This document shows positions 7,972 through 16,151 of a DNA stretch of 22,106 nucleotides, piece by piece. The stretch's first letter is position 1, and the number at the start of each line of letters is the position of its first letter. Source of the DNA: Gemmatimonadota bacterium (GTDB taxonomy: Bacteria; Gemmatimonadota; Gemmatimonadetes; Longimicrobiales; Gaopeijiaceae); NCBI GenBank assembly GCA_030550695.1, contig JAUQOX010000013.1, positions 1-22,106 of the forward strand, read 5' to 3'. Position numbers and translations under genes: made by a program. The notes beneath the pieces are model-generated. The model was not told where the DNA came from. It was given only the letters and a program-made list of their open reading frames with translations, and ran no database searches.

Positions 7972-8832
7972 TCATCCCGCCCACGCCTCCACGAACCTGG
8001 CTCCGTGTGCCCAGAGCAAGCGCAGGCCCACGAGAATGAAAACCCCACCGAACACCACCTTCAGGGTCCGGGCCTTCATCCTCTGGTTCAGGCGCGCCCC
8101 CCACCGGGCCGTGAAGACCGCACCTGGCAGGAGCCCGAGGCCTGCCGGGAGAAAGATGTACCCCACGGAGCCGGGGGGGAGATCCTGGTGGCCCCAGCCG
8201 CTGAATCCATAGGTCAGGGCCGCGGTCAAGCCGCTGAAGACCACGATGCCGAGGGAGGTGGCCGCCACCTTTTTGATGTCCAGGCGGACGACGTAAAGGA
8301 GGATCGGAATGGCCACGATCCCCCCTCCCACCCCCAAGAGAGAGGTGATGAACCCCACCAGGGCTCCCCCCAGGACCGCAACAGGCACGGAGGTCTTTTC
8401 GCCGGGGCCGGCTGTCCCGCCCTTCCGTTGCCCCATCAGGAGATTGAGCCCGCTGACCACCAGGAAGAGGCCGAATCCCGCCTTCAGAACGTCAGCCGGC
8501 AGACGCACGGCCACTTGGACCCCTCCCATGGCCGCCAGGACCGCCGTGGCCGCCATGGGGAGAGCTGCCCGCCACACCACCAGCCCGGCCCGGTGATAGG
8601 ACAAGGTACCGGCCAGGGCGGTGGGCACGATGACGAACAGACTTGTCGCGTGGGCCACCACCGCCTGAAGGTCTCCGGGAACCCGGACACCGCTCCATTC
8701 CGGGTGGGCCAGCAACGCGTAGAGGATCGGCACCATGACGATCCACACGCCCACCCCCACCAACCCCGATACCAGACCTACCAGGCCTCCGGACAACAGG
8801 GTCAAGACAAAGGCCAGGGGAGTCATCCCCAT
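7972..8832 (-). CDS. TauE/SafE family membrane permease
   Basis: TauE/SafE (old DUF81) proteins are inner-membrane carriers, several of which export sulfite, sulfoacetate or other small anions. The predicted 286 residues are mostly hydrophobic, with about eight membrane segments. They show the family's two-fold internal repeat: GLVSGLVGVG near the N-terminus and GFITSLLGVGGGIVAIPIL in the middle. The first copy has lost the GGG run (it reads GVGVW). The start is placed at ATG 8832; a second ATG two codons later is equally possible, as both lie in a G-rich stretch, and a longer frame to 8916 would overlap the protease gene. It begins 34 bases after the S41 protease stop. No sulfur gene is nearby, so the substrate is unknown. 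Confidence 0.88.
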   Translation of the reverse strand: MGMTPLAFVLTLLSGGLVGLVSGLVGVGVWIVMVPILYALLAHPEWSGVRVPGDLQAVVAHATSLFVIVPTALAGTLSYHRAGLVVWRAALPMAATAVLAAMGGVQVAVRLPADVLKAGFGLFLVVSGLNLLMGQRKGGTAGPGEKTSVPVAVLGGALVGFITSLLGVGGGIVAIPILLYVVRLDIKKVAATSLGIVVFSGLTAALTYGFSGWGHQDLPPGSVGYIFLPAGLGLLPGAVFTARWGARLNQRMKARTLKVVFGGVFILVGLRLLWAHGARFVEAWAG

Positions 8833-8866
8833 CCCCCCGCCGGCGATTCCGGCCCTAGGAGGAGGC

Positions 8867-10582
8867 TCAAGGCTGGGGACTCGGAACGGACCTGGGGACA
8901 GGAGGAACGTCCCCACCCAACCGGCCCTCCCCGCCCTGAGGGGGCCGGACCACGACCGGTTGCCAGTCGTCTTCCTTGGGGTCCCCTGCCAGATCCAAAA
9001 GTGTCCGGGTATCGGCAGCCCCCAACAGAAGGGACCGGGCTTTCAGGAGGGCCCGGTCCCTCCCCAGGGTCCGTCGAAAGGCCCCCGCATCCCCCCAGGC
9101 CTGTTCGGCGATCTCCTGCTCCAAACGGAGGCGCAGGAACCGCTCCGCCCTTTGGAAAGCCGCAGGGGAGAGGGGGAGACCGGCGGCTTCCAGCCGGGCC
9201 CGGAACGCTTCCAGATCCGCCCGGTCCAAAGAGAAGGACTCGCTCAGGGCTGGCCGGCGCTGGCGGTACTCCACAGCGAAGTGGAACACCTGGGTGGAAA
9301 AGGCACCACCCCCCCGCTCCAATTCCCGAAGGGCGTCCCGCTCTTGGGTGGTGAGGGTATCGGGAATCACCAACACGTCGGGGACGATCCCCCCTCCGCC
9401 CAGGACCTCCCTACCCCCTTCCGTCCGGTAAGCAGGCCTGGGGAAGGTGTCGGGCCGGGACACGGGCTCCCCTCCGAGACTCAGGGTGCTCTGCTCCATG
9501 GCGGCCAGCTGGGCGTCCCGTTCCTTCTGGATGGATCGGCCCAAGGGGGTGAACCACCTTCCGGTGGTCAGCCGTAACAGGTTGCCGCCGCTCAAGGGGA
9601 AGAGGGTCTGCACGGAGCCCTTCCCGAAGGTGGGGGCGCCCACCACGACGGCCCGGTCGTGGTCTTGCAAGGCCCCCGCCACGATCTCGGAGGCGCTGGC
9701 GCTTCTTTCGTCCACCAGGACCGCCACGAGGAGGTCCCGATAGGGCTGGGGCTCCCGGGCCGAGAATACCTCCCGCTGCCGTTCCGTCCGACCCCGCGTC
9801 TCGACCACCGCCTGGCCGGGATCCAGGAAGAGGTCGGCGATGGCCACGGCCTGGTCCAGCGCCCCGCCAGGGTTGCCTCTGAGGTCCAGGATCAGTCGGC
9901 GGATTCCCCCGCGCCACAGGGAGTCCACCGCCGCCCTCACTTCTCGGGCCGAGGTTTCGCTTACGGACTGCAAAGGAAGGTAGCCCACGCCCCCTTCCAG
10001 GGCGAGAACGAAGGGAACCGAGCGAAGGCGAATCACCTCCCGAGTCAGCGTGAAGGGGAGCGGATCCTGGATCCCGGGGCGCCGCACCTTCAGCGACACC
10101 TCCGTTCCCGCAGGGCCTCGCAGGGCGTTCACCACTTCTTCGGGATCCCAACCTTCCACCGAGGTTCCGTTGACTTCGACGATCTGATCGCCCGTCCGGA
10201 TCCCGGCCCGGGTGCCCGGGCTGCCTGGCAAGGGGGTCACGACGGTGACCCACCCGTCCCGAGGAATCACCTCCAGACCCACCCCGCCGTACTCCCCTTC
10301 CATGCGAATGCGGAAGTTCTGGGCCTCCCGGGGAGAAAGGAGCGAGGTGTTGGGGTCCCCAAGCCCATCCAGAACGGCCTCCAGGGCCCTCTGGTACAGG
10401 TCCGCCCGATCCACGGGCTCCACGTAATCCCGGGCCAGGTGCTCCATGACCTCCTGGAACACTCTCACGTGGACGAAGAGATCCCGGTCCTGGCCTGTCC
10501 CCTGCTGGAACAGCCAGCCGGCCCCGACGGCAGCCACCAGGAGCACGCCGCCGGCCAAGACTCCGCGTCGTTCAGGCTTCAT
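8867..10582 (-). CDS. S41 C-terminal processing peptidase (CtpA/Prc family) with long C-terminal extension
   Basis: S41 peptidases cleave C-termini of envelope proteins in the periplasm. The 571 residues start with a short basic segment and one hydrophobic helix (about 7-26), acting as signal or anchor. A helical region follows, then a PDZ domain (about 95-170) and the peptidase core (about 190-395). The nucleophile serine lies in SASASE (294-299), the lysine is Lys321 in FGKG, and GNPGG is at 236-240. After the core, residues from about 410 form an extra 160-residue, largely helical, charged region ending in a Pro/Gly-rich tail, longer than in minimal CtpA. The ATG at 10582 follows the tmk stop by 12 bases and has GGAAG upstream. 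The substrate is not evident. Confidence 0.94.
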   Translation of the reverse strand: MKPERRGVLAGGVLLVAAVGAGWLFQQGTGQDRDLFVHVRVFQEVMEHLARDYVEPVDRADLYQRALEAVLDGLGDPNTSLLSPREAQNFRIRMEGEYGGVGLEVIPRDGWVTVVTPLPGSPGTRAGIRTGDQIVEVNGTSVEGWDPEEVVNALRGPAGTEVSLKVRRPGIQDPLPFTLTREVIRLRSVPFVLALEGGVGYLPLQSVSETSAREVRAAVDSLWRGGIRRLILDLRGNPGGALDQAVAIADLFLDPGQAVVETRGRTERQREVFSAREPQPYRDLLVAVLVDERSASASEIVAGALQDHDRAVVVGAPTFGKGSVQTLFPLSGGNLLRLTTGRWFTPLGRSIQKERDAQLAAMEQSTLSLGGEPVSRPDTFPRPAYRTEGGREVLGGGGIVPDVLVIPDTLTTQERDALRELERGGGAFSTQVFHFAVEYRQRRPALSESFSLDRADLEAFRARLEAAGLPLSPAAFQRAERFLRLRLEQEIAEQAWGDAGAFRRTLGRDRALLKARSLLLGAADTRTLLDLAGDPKEDDWQPVVVRPPQGGEGRLGGDVPPVPRSVPSPQP

Positions 10583-10594
10583 GGACTTCCATCC

Positions 10595-11272
10595 TCAACT
10601 TCTCTCCTCGGGCAGAGGCGGCCCGGAGGAACCGGCAGGCCCCCCGGGGACGAAGACATGGGCAAACCGAGACGACAGGGCCCTCTGCAGAGCTTGCTGG
10701 ACTTGGGCCACCCCTCCTTCCCCACGGATCACCACCACCGAATCCGAGCCCTCGGCAAGCTGGAGGTAACCCTGCCGGACCCGGCGGAAAAACTCCAACT
10801 CCTCGCGTTCCATTCGATCCCCGCCTCCCCCCTTTCGGCGGAGCCCCTCCTCGGCGGGAAGATCCAGGAGAAGGTAGAGGTCGGGTCGCACCCCGCCGGT
10901 GGCCAGGCGGTTCGCCCGGCTCACTTCCTCCAGATCCAGTCCCCTTCCGAACCCCTGGTAGGCCAGGGTGGAAAGGTCGAAACGATCCGCCAGGACGATC
11001 TCCCCTCGGGCCAGGGCCGGACCGATCACCTGCCGGACGAGGGCTCCCCGGGCAGCCAGGATCAGGAAAAGCTCCGTCTCCGGGGGGATCTGCCAGTCCC
11101 CCCGCTCCAAGAAGAGGTTTCGGACCGCCTCCCCCACGGGCGTTCCCCCGGGTTCCCGAACCAACACGTGGGGAAGCCCCAAACGGCCGAACCATTCGGA
11201 AAGGCTCCGGGCTTGGGTGGTCTTCCCGGCCCCCTCCACCCCCTCCAGCACCACGAAGAGCCCCCGGCCCAT
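10595..11272 (-). CDS. tmk: Thymidylate kinase
   Basis: Tmk phosphorylates dTMP to dTDP, a required step of dTTP synthesis. The predicted 225 residues show the P-loop GVEGAGKTTQ (11-20), REPGGTPVGE in the dTMP-binding region, and ADRFDLSTLAYQG, the family signature. A lid region contains RRKGGGGDRMERE, a Gly-rich loop, and FFRRVRQGYLQLA follows. The ATG at 11272 was chosen over the open frame reaching 11323 because it gives the usual short lead to the P-loop and starts seven bases after the ino1 stop. The Shine-Dalgarno is weak, so translation may be coupled to ino1. Confidence in identity is high. Confidence 0.96.
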   Translation of the reverse strand: MGRGLFVVLEGVEGAGKTTQARSLSEWFGRLGLPHVLVREPGGTPVGEAVRNLFLERGDWQIPPETELFLILAARGALVRQVIGPALARGEIVLADRFDLSTLAYQGFGRGLDLEEVSRANRLATGGVRPDLYLLLDLPAEEGLRRKGGGGDRMEREELEFFRRVRQGYLQLAEGSDSVVVIRGEGGVAQVQQALQRALSSRFAHVFVPGGPAGSSGPPLPEERS

Positions 11273-11279
11273 GGCCGGC

Positions 11280-12590
11280 CTACTCGTAGTACTCCCTCCC
11301 CAGGTGGGTGAGGGGTTCCTCACCCATCATCCACCGGAGGGTGTTCTTGAGCTTCCGATGCTGAATGAAGAGATCATGCTCCGGATAGAGGCCCGGGGGC
11401 GTCATGGGGCTCTTGAAATAGAAGGATAACCATTCCTGGATTCCCCGGAGACCGGCCCGGGCGGCCAGATCCAGGAAGAGGACCAGGTCCAGAACGATGG
11501 GCGCGGCCAAAATGGAGTCGCGACAAAGGAAATCCAGCTTGATCTGCATGGGGTAACCCAGCCATCCGAAGATGTCCAGGTTGTCCCAGCCTTCTTTGTT
11601 GTCTCCCCGGGGCGGGTAGTAGTTGATGCGCACCTTGTGGTACACGTTCCCATAGAGATCGGGATAGAGATCAGGCTGGAGGATGTGTTCCAGGACCCCG
11701 AGCTTGGATTCCTCCTTCGTCCTGAAGGATTCCGGGTCGTCCAGAACCTCGCCGTCCCGGTTTCCCAGGATGTTCGTGCTGAACCAACCTGAAAGCCCCA
11801 ACATCCTCATCTTGAGGCCGGGGGCCAGGATGGTCTTCATGAGCGTCTGGCCCGTCTTGAAATCCTTACCCGCAATGGGGACCCCCCGCTCCAGGGCCAG
11901 CTCCTCCAGGGCAGGGATATCCACGGAAAGATTGGGAGCCCCGTTGGCATAGGGGACCCCCTCCATGATGGCGGCATAAGCGTACAACATGCTCGGGGCG
12001 ATGTCCCGGTCGTTGTCCTCCATGGCCTTTTCGAAGGACTTGATGTTGTCGTGTGCCCGGCCGGGCCGGAGGAAGATCTCGGTGGATCCGCACCAGACCA
12101 TGACCAACCGGTCGCAGCCCTGCTCGTCCCGGAAGCGCCGGATGTCTTCCCGAAGGGCCTCGGCCAGTCCCCGCTTGGTGGCATAGGCTTTCCTGTTGGG
12201 GCCGTCCAGCTTTCTCACGTAGTTGCGGTCGAAGGCCGCCGGCATGGGCTTGATCCCCCTCAGGAAATCCGCAATCGGATCCAGGTGGCTGCGTTCCAGA
12301 ACTCCCGCCTTGAGGGCACTCTCGTACGCATCATCGGGAATGGGGTCCCATCCTCCGAAGACCAACTGTTCCAGTCCGGCCAAGGGGACGAACTCCTTGA
12401 TGAGAGGCGTCCTTCTTTCCGTGCGCCTCCCCAGCCGGATGGTGTTCATCTGGGTCAGGCTGCCGATGGGCTTCGCCAACCCTCGCCGGACCAACTCGAC
12501 CCCCGCCACGAAGGTCGTGGCCACAGCCCCCATCCCAGGAAGAAGTACCCCGAGACGACCCTCGGGACTCCGGATCTCAAGCTTTTCCAT
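11280..12590 (-). CDS. ino1: Inositol-3-phosphate synthase (myo-inositol-1-phosphate synthase)
   Basis: This NAD-dependent enzyme converts glucose-6-phosphate to myo-inositol-3-phosphate, the head-group precursor of inositol lipids. The 436 residues contain an N-terminal Rossmann motif LLPGMGAVATTF (about 16-27). Family blocks follow: GSTEIFLRPGRAH, GKDFKTGQTLMKT (with a catalytic-region lysine) and STNILGNRDGEVL, then EGWDNLDIFGWLGYPMQIK and CRDSILAAPIVLDL. In my reading, the block wording resembles Bacteroidota enzymes more than the actinobacterial or yeast forms. The ATG at 12590 has AGGGG upstream and overlaps the phosphatidyltransferase gene by 14 bases, which ties the two together. tmk follows after seven bases. 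Confidence 0.96.
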   Translation of the reverse strand: MEKLEIRSPEGRLGVLLPGMGAVATTFVAGVELVRRGLAKPIGSLTQMNTIRLGRRTERRTPLIKEFVPLAGLEQLVFGGWDPIPDDAYESALKAGVLERSHLDPIADFLRGIKPMPAAFDRNYVRKLDGPNRKAYATKRGLAEALREDIRRFRDEQGCDRLVMVWCGSTEIFLRPGRAHDNIKSFEKAMEDNDRDIAPSMLYAYAAIMEGVPYANGAPNLSVDIPALEELALERGVPIAGKDFKTGQTLMKTILAPGLKMRMLGLSGWFSTNILGNRDGEVLDDPESFRTKEESKLGVLEHILQPDLYPDLYGNVYHKVRINYYPPRGDNKEGWDNLDIFGWLGYPMQIKLDFLCRDSILAAPIVLDLVLFLDLAARAGLRGIQEWLSFYFKSPMTPPGLYPEHDLFIQHRKLKNTLRWMMGEEPLTHLGREYYE

Positions 12591-13293
12591 GGTTCCCCTT
12601 TCTTTTCCCTTTCCCTGCCACCGTGGTTCGTTGCGGGACTACGGGGGCCTCCAGCGGTACCCCCGCCGCTTGACGGTACACCCAAACGATCCTCTGGACC
12701 GCCGTAAGGACGGTGGTCGCCGCCACCACCGCCAAAACGAGGTTCAATACCAACCCCTGCCAGGACAGACCGAAGATCAGCGACCCGAATCCCAGGAGCA
12801 CCACCCGCTCGGCCCGCTGCATGAGTCCCACGCTGCAATCCAGCCCCAGTCCCTCGGCGCGGGCCCGAGTGTAACTCACCATGAGGGACCCGCCGAGGGC
12901 CAACAGAACCACGTAGATCATGCGGGTGTTGGCCTCGCCCGCGGCTCCCTGGGCGTAGAGGGAGGTCAGACCCAGGAAGACGGCGATCTCGCTGATCCGA
13001 TCCAGTGTGGAGTCATAGAAGGAACCGAATTTGGAGGCGAGACCGCTCTCCCGGGCCACCCGCCCGTCGAAGATGTCGAAGACCCCCCCCAACAGCACCA
13101 GGAATCCGGCCAGACGAACCCTTTCCAGATGATACGAAAGCCCGGCCCCCATGGTCACCAGGAAACCCACGGTGGTGATGAGATTCGGATGGACCCCCCG
13201 GCGGACAAACCATCCGGTGATGGGATCCAGAATGCGATAGACCGGTTGACGAAGAGCCCGCAGGCCCCGTTCAGCCTTGGCGCCTTGATTCAC
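12577..13293 (-). CDS. CDP-alcohol phosphatidyltransferase, probable phosphatidylinositol-phosphate synthase
   Basis: These inner-membrane enzymes transfer a phosphatidyl group from CDP-diacylglycerol to an alcohol. The predicted 238 residues hold the complete signature, with Asp73, Asp76, Gly77, Ala80, Arg81, Gly90, Asp94 and Asp98 in the D-x2-DG-x2-AR-x8-G-x3-D-x3-D pattern. Roughly six membrane segments and a basic C-terminal tail are visible. Head-group specificity is inferred from the neighbour: it overlaps ino1 by 14 bases, so inositol-phosphate is the likely acceptor and phosphatidylinositol phosphate the likely product. The start is GTG at 13293, overlapping the YlbF-like stop as GTGA; an open frame to 13665 runs inside that gene and is not used. 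Phosphatidylglycerophosphate synthase is the main alternative. Confidence 0.88.
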   Translation of the reverse strand: MNQGAKAERGLRALRQPVYRILDPITGWFVRRGVHPNLITTVGFLVTMGAGLSYHLERVRLAGFLVLLGGVFDIFDGRVARESGLASKFGSFYDSTLDRISEIAVFLGLTSLYAQGAAGEANTRMIYVVLLALGGSLMVSYTRARAEGLGLDCSVGLMQRAERVVLLGFGSLIFGLSWQGLVLNLVLAVVAATTVLTAVQRIVWVYRQAAGVPLEAPVVPQRTTVAGKGKRKGNHGKA

Positions 13294-13646
13294 GTGAGGA
13301 TGATCCGGCTCTGGGCTCCCTTTTCGATCCCCTGGTGGATCGTTTCGTTCACCCGGGCGACGATCTTGTCGAAATTCGCCTGGGCGGAGACCAGTCTCTG
13401 ATAGGTGGGGTTGCTCTGGAGGCGCGAGAAGAGCGATTCGTATTCCTGCTGCTCGCTGGCAGGGGGTTGCTGTCCGCTGCGAAGGGCTTCCTCGAATCGC
13501 CGTTCCAGATCCAGGATCCGGTTTTGCAACTCCGACAGTTCCCGGTCCTCCGCCGTGGCTTCCAAAGCCCTCCGGAGGGCCCGGTACTCGTCGGTGCTTC
13601 CCAGGGAACGTCCCAACCGCTCCGCCATCTCCAGGATCTCGCGCAT
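13290..13646 (-). CDS. YlbF/YmcA family protein
   Basis: YlbF and YmcA of Bacillus form a complex with YaaT that tunes RNase Y and affects competence, sporulation and biofilms. Relatives outside Firmicutes have unknown roles. This product has 118 residues, near the family size, is predicted almost wholly helical and charged, and has no membrane segment or cysteine. The region SRLQSNPTYQRLVSAQANFD and the following helix resemble the conserved C-terminal part of the family. The ATG at 13646 is preceded by AAAGGCG. It starts 25 bases after prmC and overlaps the phosphatidyltransferase start, so it is cotranscribed with both. I recognise the family by pattern only, and specific function is not assigned. 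Confidence 0.75.
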   Translation of the reverse strand: MREILEMAERLGRSLGSTDEYRALRRALEATAEDRELSELQNRILDLERRFEEALRSGQQPPASEQQEYESLFSRLQSNPTYQRLVSAQANFDKIVARVNETIHQGIEKGAQSRIILT

Positions 13647-13671
13647 GGTTCGCCTTTCGATTCAAGACCGT

Positions 13672-14664
13672 CTAAAGATCCTTCATTTCGTCGCCGGCGG
13701 CTACCCCCAAAACCACCCTTTCCTTTCCAGCCAGGTCCCGCCGGACCTCGATTGCCCGGAAGGCCCCCCTCTCGCGGAGAAGTGCCGCCACCACGGAAGC
13801 CTGCCCACCGCCGACCTCCAAGGCCAGGAGCCCACCCGGGACAAGGTGGTCGGGGGCTCCCGCCACGACAGCGCGGATCACGTCCAAACCATCTTCACCC
13901 CCCAAGAGGGCCTCCGGCGGCTCCCAGTCCCTCACCTCAGGCTGGAGTCCTTGCCATTCGCCCGTCGAAACATAGGGAGGGTTGGAAACCAGCACATGAA
14001 AGCGTTCTTCCGGCCGCAATGGTTCGAACAGGGAACCCAGCCGGAACTCGAGCCTCGGTCCGAATCCCAGGGCCTCCGCGTTCTGCCTGGCCAGGTCCAG
14101 GGCCGGGGAGGAGACATCGGTGGCCACTACCTGGGCAAAAGGACCCTCCCGGAGGAGGGAAAGGGCGATCGCCCCTGATCCCGTTCCCAGGTCCAGCGCC
14201 CAGAGCCCTTCCCTTCGTCCCCCCGGTCCCGTTCCGCCGTCGCTCCCCTGGTGTTCTCCCCTCTCTCCTCCCCTCCGGCCCTTCGCCCAAGCCAGGACTT
14301 CCTCCACCAACACCTCCGTCTCGGGCCGAGGGATCAGGGCCCTCCGATCCACCCGGAGTTCCAGTTCCCGAAAGGCGGCCCGCCCCAGGATGTATTGGAG
14401 GGGTTCCCGCGCCGCCCTCCGCCGCAACAGGGCTTTGAAAGCTCCCAGTTCGCCCTCCGTCAAGGGGCGGTCGTACTGGAGGTAGAGGTCCAGCCGCCCG
14501 ACCCCCAGGACATGGGCCAAGAGAAGTTCGGCCTCCAGCCGCCCAGCCTCCACACCCTTTCGGCGGAGGTAGTCGCCGCTCCAGCGGGTCAACAAAATGG
14601 GAGTCCACGGCTCCCCCGGGGAAGGTACCGAGGGCTGCGTCGGGGAAGGGGGAGATCCGTTCAC
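13672..14664 (-). CDS. prmC: Peptide chain release factor N5-glutamine methyltransferase PrmC (HemK)
   Basis: PrmC methylates the glutamine of the GGQ motif in release factors, raising termination efficiency; its substrate RF1 is encoded immediately upstream. The 330 residues show an N-terminal helical substrate-binding domain (about 25-105), then IPRPETEVLVEE. SAM motif I is DLGTGSGAIA (158-167) and the catalytic NPPY is at 228-231. A Gly/Arg-rich insertion (about 129-152) separates the domains, and the N-terminus has a Pro/Ser-rich lead of about 20 residues. The total is therefore longer than the usual 280-ish. The start is GTG at 14664, overlapping the prfA stop as GTGA, which indicates translational coupling. 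Confidence 0.96.
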   Translation of the reverse strand: MNGSPPSPTQPSVPSPGEPWTPILLTRWSGDYLRRKGVEAGRLEAELLLAHVLGVGRLDLYLQYDRPLTEGELGAFKALLRRRAAREPLQYILGRAAFRELELRVDRRALIPRPETEVLVEEVLAWAKGRRGGERGEHQGSDGGTGPGGRREGLWALDLGTGSGAIALSLLREGPFAQVVATDVSSPALDLARQNAEALGFGPRLEFRLGSLFEPLRPEERFHVLVSNPPYVSTGEWQGLQPEVRDWEPPEALLGGEDGLDVIRAVVAGAPDHLVPGGLLALEVGGGQASVVAALLRERGAFRAIEVRRDLAGKERVVLGVAAGDEMKDL

Positions 14665-15758
14665 GTTTCGCCGGCTTCCAACCTCTCCTGTTCCCGGGCC
14701 AGACGAAGGGCCGTGATGATCTCTTCCAGGTCACCGTCGAGGATCTCGTCCAGCCGGTACACGGTAAGGCCGATGCGATGGTCCGTTACCCGATTTTGGG
14801 GGAAGTTGTAAGTACGGATCTTCGCGCTCCGGTCTCCGGTCCCCACCTGGAGACGTCGCTCCTGGGCCCGCCGGGCTTCCTGCTCGGCGATGGCCCGGTC
14901 CAGGAGCCGACTCCGAAGCACCTTGAGCGCCTTGGCCTTGTTCTTGTGCTGGCTCTTTTCGTCCTGGCAGGTCACCACAATCCCCGTGGGGATGTGGGTG
15001 ATCCGGACCGCGGAATCGGTGGTGTTCACCGACTGCCCCCCCGGCCCGGACGACCGGAACACATCGATCCGCAGGTCCGAGGGGTCGAGTTCCACGTCCA
15101 CTTCTTCCGCCTCGGGCAGAACGGCCACGGTGGCCGCCGAAGTGTGAATCCTCCCCTGGCTCTCGGTTTCCGGGACCCTCTGTACCCGATGAACCCCCGA
15201 CTCGTAACGGAGACGACCGTATGCCCCCCGACCCCTGACCGTGAAGATCACCTCCTTGATGGATCCGGGAATGCCTTCGGAAAGGCTGATCAACTCCACC
15301 GACCACCCCTTCCGCTCCGCCAGACGGCGGTACATGCGGAAGAGGTCGCCGGCAAACAGACCGGCCTCGTCTCCCCCGGTACCGGCTCGAATCTCCATCA
15401 CCGCCGGGCGATCGTCCAAGGGATCGGAAGGGATCAGAAGGTGGAGGGCCTGTTTGGAAAGGGAGGCGATCTCCTCTTCCAACCGCTCCGCCTCCTCCCG
15501 CGCCAGCGCCGCCAGCTCTTCGTCCTGGGCCTCCCTCGCCAGGCCCCTGGCCTCCTCTTCCTCTTCGGCAAGCTGCCGGAGCCGCCGGGCCACCTCCGCC
15601 ACCGGTTCCAGATCGGCTCGTTCCTGGGCCAAAGCTCGCAGGCGGGTGGGATCTTGGGCGACCTCCGGACGGGCGAGTTCCTCGTCCACCTCCCGGAGGC
15701 GCATCTCCGCCTCCTCGAGCCGCCGGGCCAGCAGGGGGTGCAGGGGGGAACTCTTCAT
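14661..15758 (-). CDS. prfA: Peptide chain release factor 1
   Basis: RF1 recognises UAA and UAG in the ribosomal A site and triggers peptide release. The predicted 365 residues carry the codon-recognition tripeptide as PET (196-198, within HRVQRVPETESQGRIHTS). They also carry the GGQ catalytic loop (240-242), in SSGPGGQSVNTTDSAVRITH. The PxT tripeptide, not SPF, marks RF1 rather than RF2. The start is ATG at 15758, which matches the family N-terminus. The frame is open for 35 more codons to an ATG at 15863, but that stretch is Ser/Pro/Gly-rich and unlike RF1. No good Shine-Dalgarno precedes either. It follows rpmE after 158 bases and overlaps prmC. Confidence 0.97.
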   Translation of the reverse strand: MKSSPLHPLLARRLEEAEMRLREVDEELARPEVAQDPTRLRALAQERADLEPVAEVARRLRQLAEEEEEARGLAREAQDEELAALAREEAERLEEEIASLSKQALHLLIPSDPLDDRPAVMEIRAGTGGDEAGLFAGDLFRMYRRLAERKGWSVELISLSEGIPGSIKEVIFTVRGRGAYGRLRYESGVHRVQRVPETESQGRIHTSAATVAVLPEAEEVDVELDPSDLRIDVFRSSGPGGQSVNTTDSAVRITHIPTGIVVTCQDEKSQHKNKAKALKVLRSRLLDRAIAEQEARRAQERRLQVGTGDRSAKIRTYNFPQNRVTDHRIGLTVYRLDEILDGDLEEIITALRLAREQERLEAGET

Positions 15759-15800
15759 GCCGGAGAAAAGAGTTGAGGACTCCCCGGGGGCAGAGGAAGA

Positions 15801-15824
15801 CCGGCTCTGCAGATCCGCAGCCGG
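15801..15824 (-). repeat. Short inverted repeat in the rpmE-prfA gap
   Basis: In the 158-base gap between rpmE and prfA there is a perfect 6-base inverted repeat, CCGGCT at 15801-15806 and AGCCGG at 15819-15824, with a 12-base loop. It could be a weak attenuator or mRNA hairpin downstream of rpmE. There is no T-run after it, and 6-base stems are common in DNA this rich in GC. Apart from the unlikely prfA extension, I see nothing else in the gap. Confidence 0.2.
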
Positions 15825-15916
15825 CGAGATCCCGCGGCCTCCAGGGAGCCGCTGAGGGGCCATCCGGGCTGGGGCCGAACTCGCGACGTGCTCCCGGGGG
15901 TCCTGGGCCGAATCGG

Positions 15917-16126
15917 TTATCGGGAGGTTCCGGCCTCGTACTTCTTCCGGAACCGGTCCACCCTACCGGCCGTGTCCACCAGCTTCTGCTTCCCGGTATA
16001 GAAGGGGTGGCAGACGCTGCAGATCTCCACGTGGATCTCAGGCTTAGTGGACCGGGTCTCGATGCGATTCCCGCAGGCGCAGTAAATGGTGGCAGGGCCG
16101 TACGGCGGATGAATTCCGTCCTTCAT
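15917..16126 (-). CDS. rpmE: 50S ribosomal protein L31, zinc-ribbon form
   Basis: L31 sits on the 50S subunit and bridges to the small-subunit head. The predicted 69 residues start MKDGIHPPYG and contain a CxC...CxxC zinc site (Cys16, Cys18, Cys36, Cys39). This is the C+ form, as opposed to the zinc-free paralogue made under zinc limitation. The ending HPFYTGKQKLVDTAGRVDRF is typical of the family. The true start is ATG at 16126, with GGAG seven bases upstream; the long frame reaching 16528 is not used. It has its own promoter overlapping the lnt stop and a structured leader of about 50 bases. The next gene is prfA, 158 bases on, an order seen in many bacteria. Confidence 0.97.
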   Translation of the reverse strand: MKDGIHPPYGPATIYCACGNRIETRSTKPEIHVEICSVCHPFYTGKQKLVDTAGRVDRFRKKYEAGTSR

Positions 16127-16144
16127 GGGGTTCTCCGTATCCCA
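16126..16144 (-). promoter_or_regulatory. Small stem-loop presenting the rpmE ribosome-binding site
   Basis: Just upstream of rpmE, TGGG (minus strand, 16144-16141) can pair with CCCA (16129-16126), the last A being the first base of the ATG. The Shine-Dalgarno GGAG (16136-16133) falls in the 11-base loop. A 4-base stem is weak alone but could matter together with the upstream hairpin or with bound L31. The role is inferred only. Confidence 0.25.
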
Positions 16145-16151
16145 AAGGAAG

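Noticed and set aside
9659..11311. 550-codon open frame on the plus strand, opposite tmk and the S41 protease
   Set aside because: Antisense to two well-supported genes, low-complexity His/Gln/Pro-rich product, no family resemblance.
15759..15863. 35-codon N-terminal extension of prfA starting at ATG 15863
   Set aside because: The added Ser/Pro/Gly-rich residues are unlike any RF1 N-terminus, and the ATG has no good ribosome-binding site; ATG 15758 fits the family.
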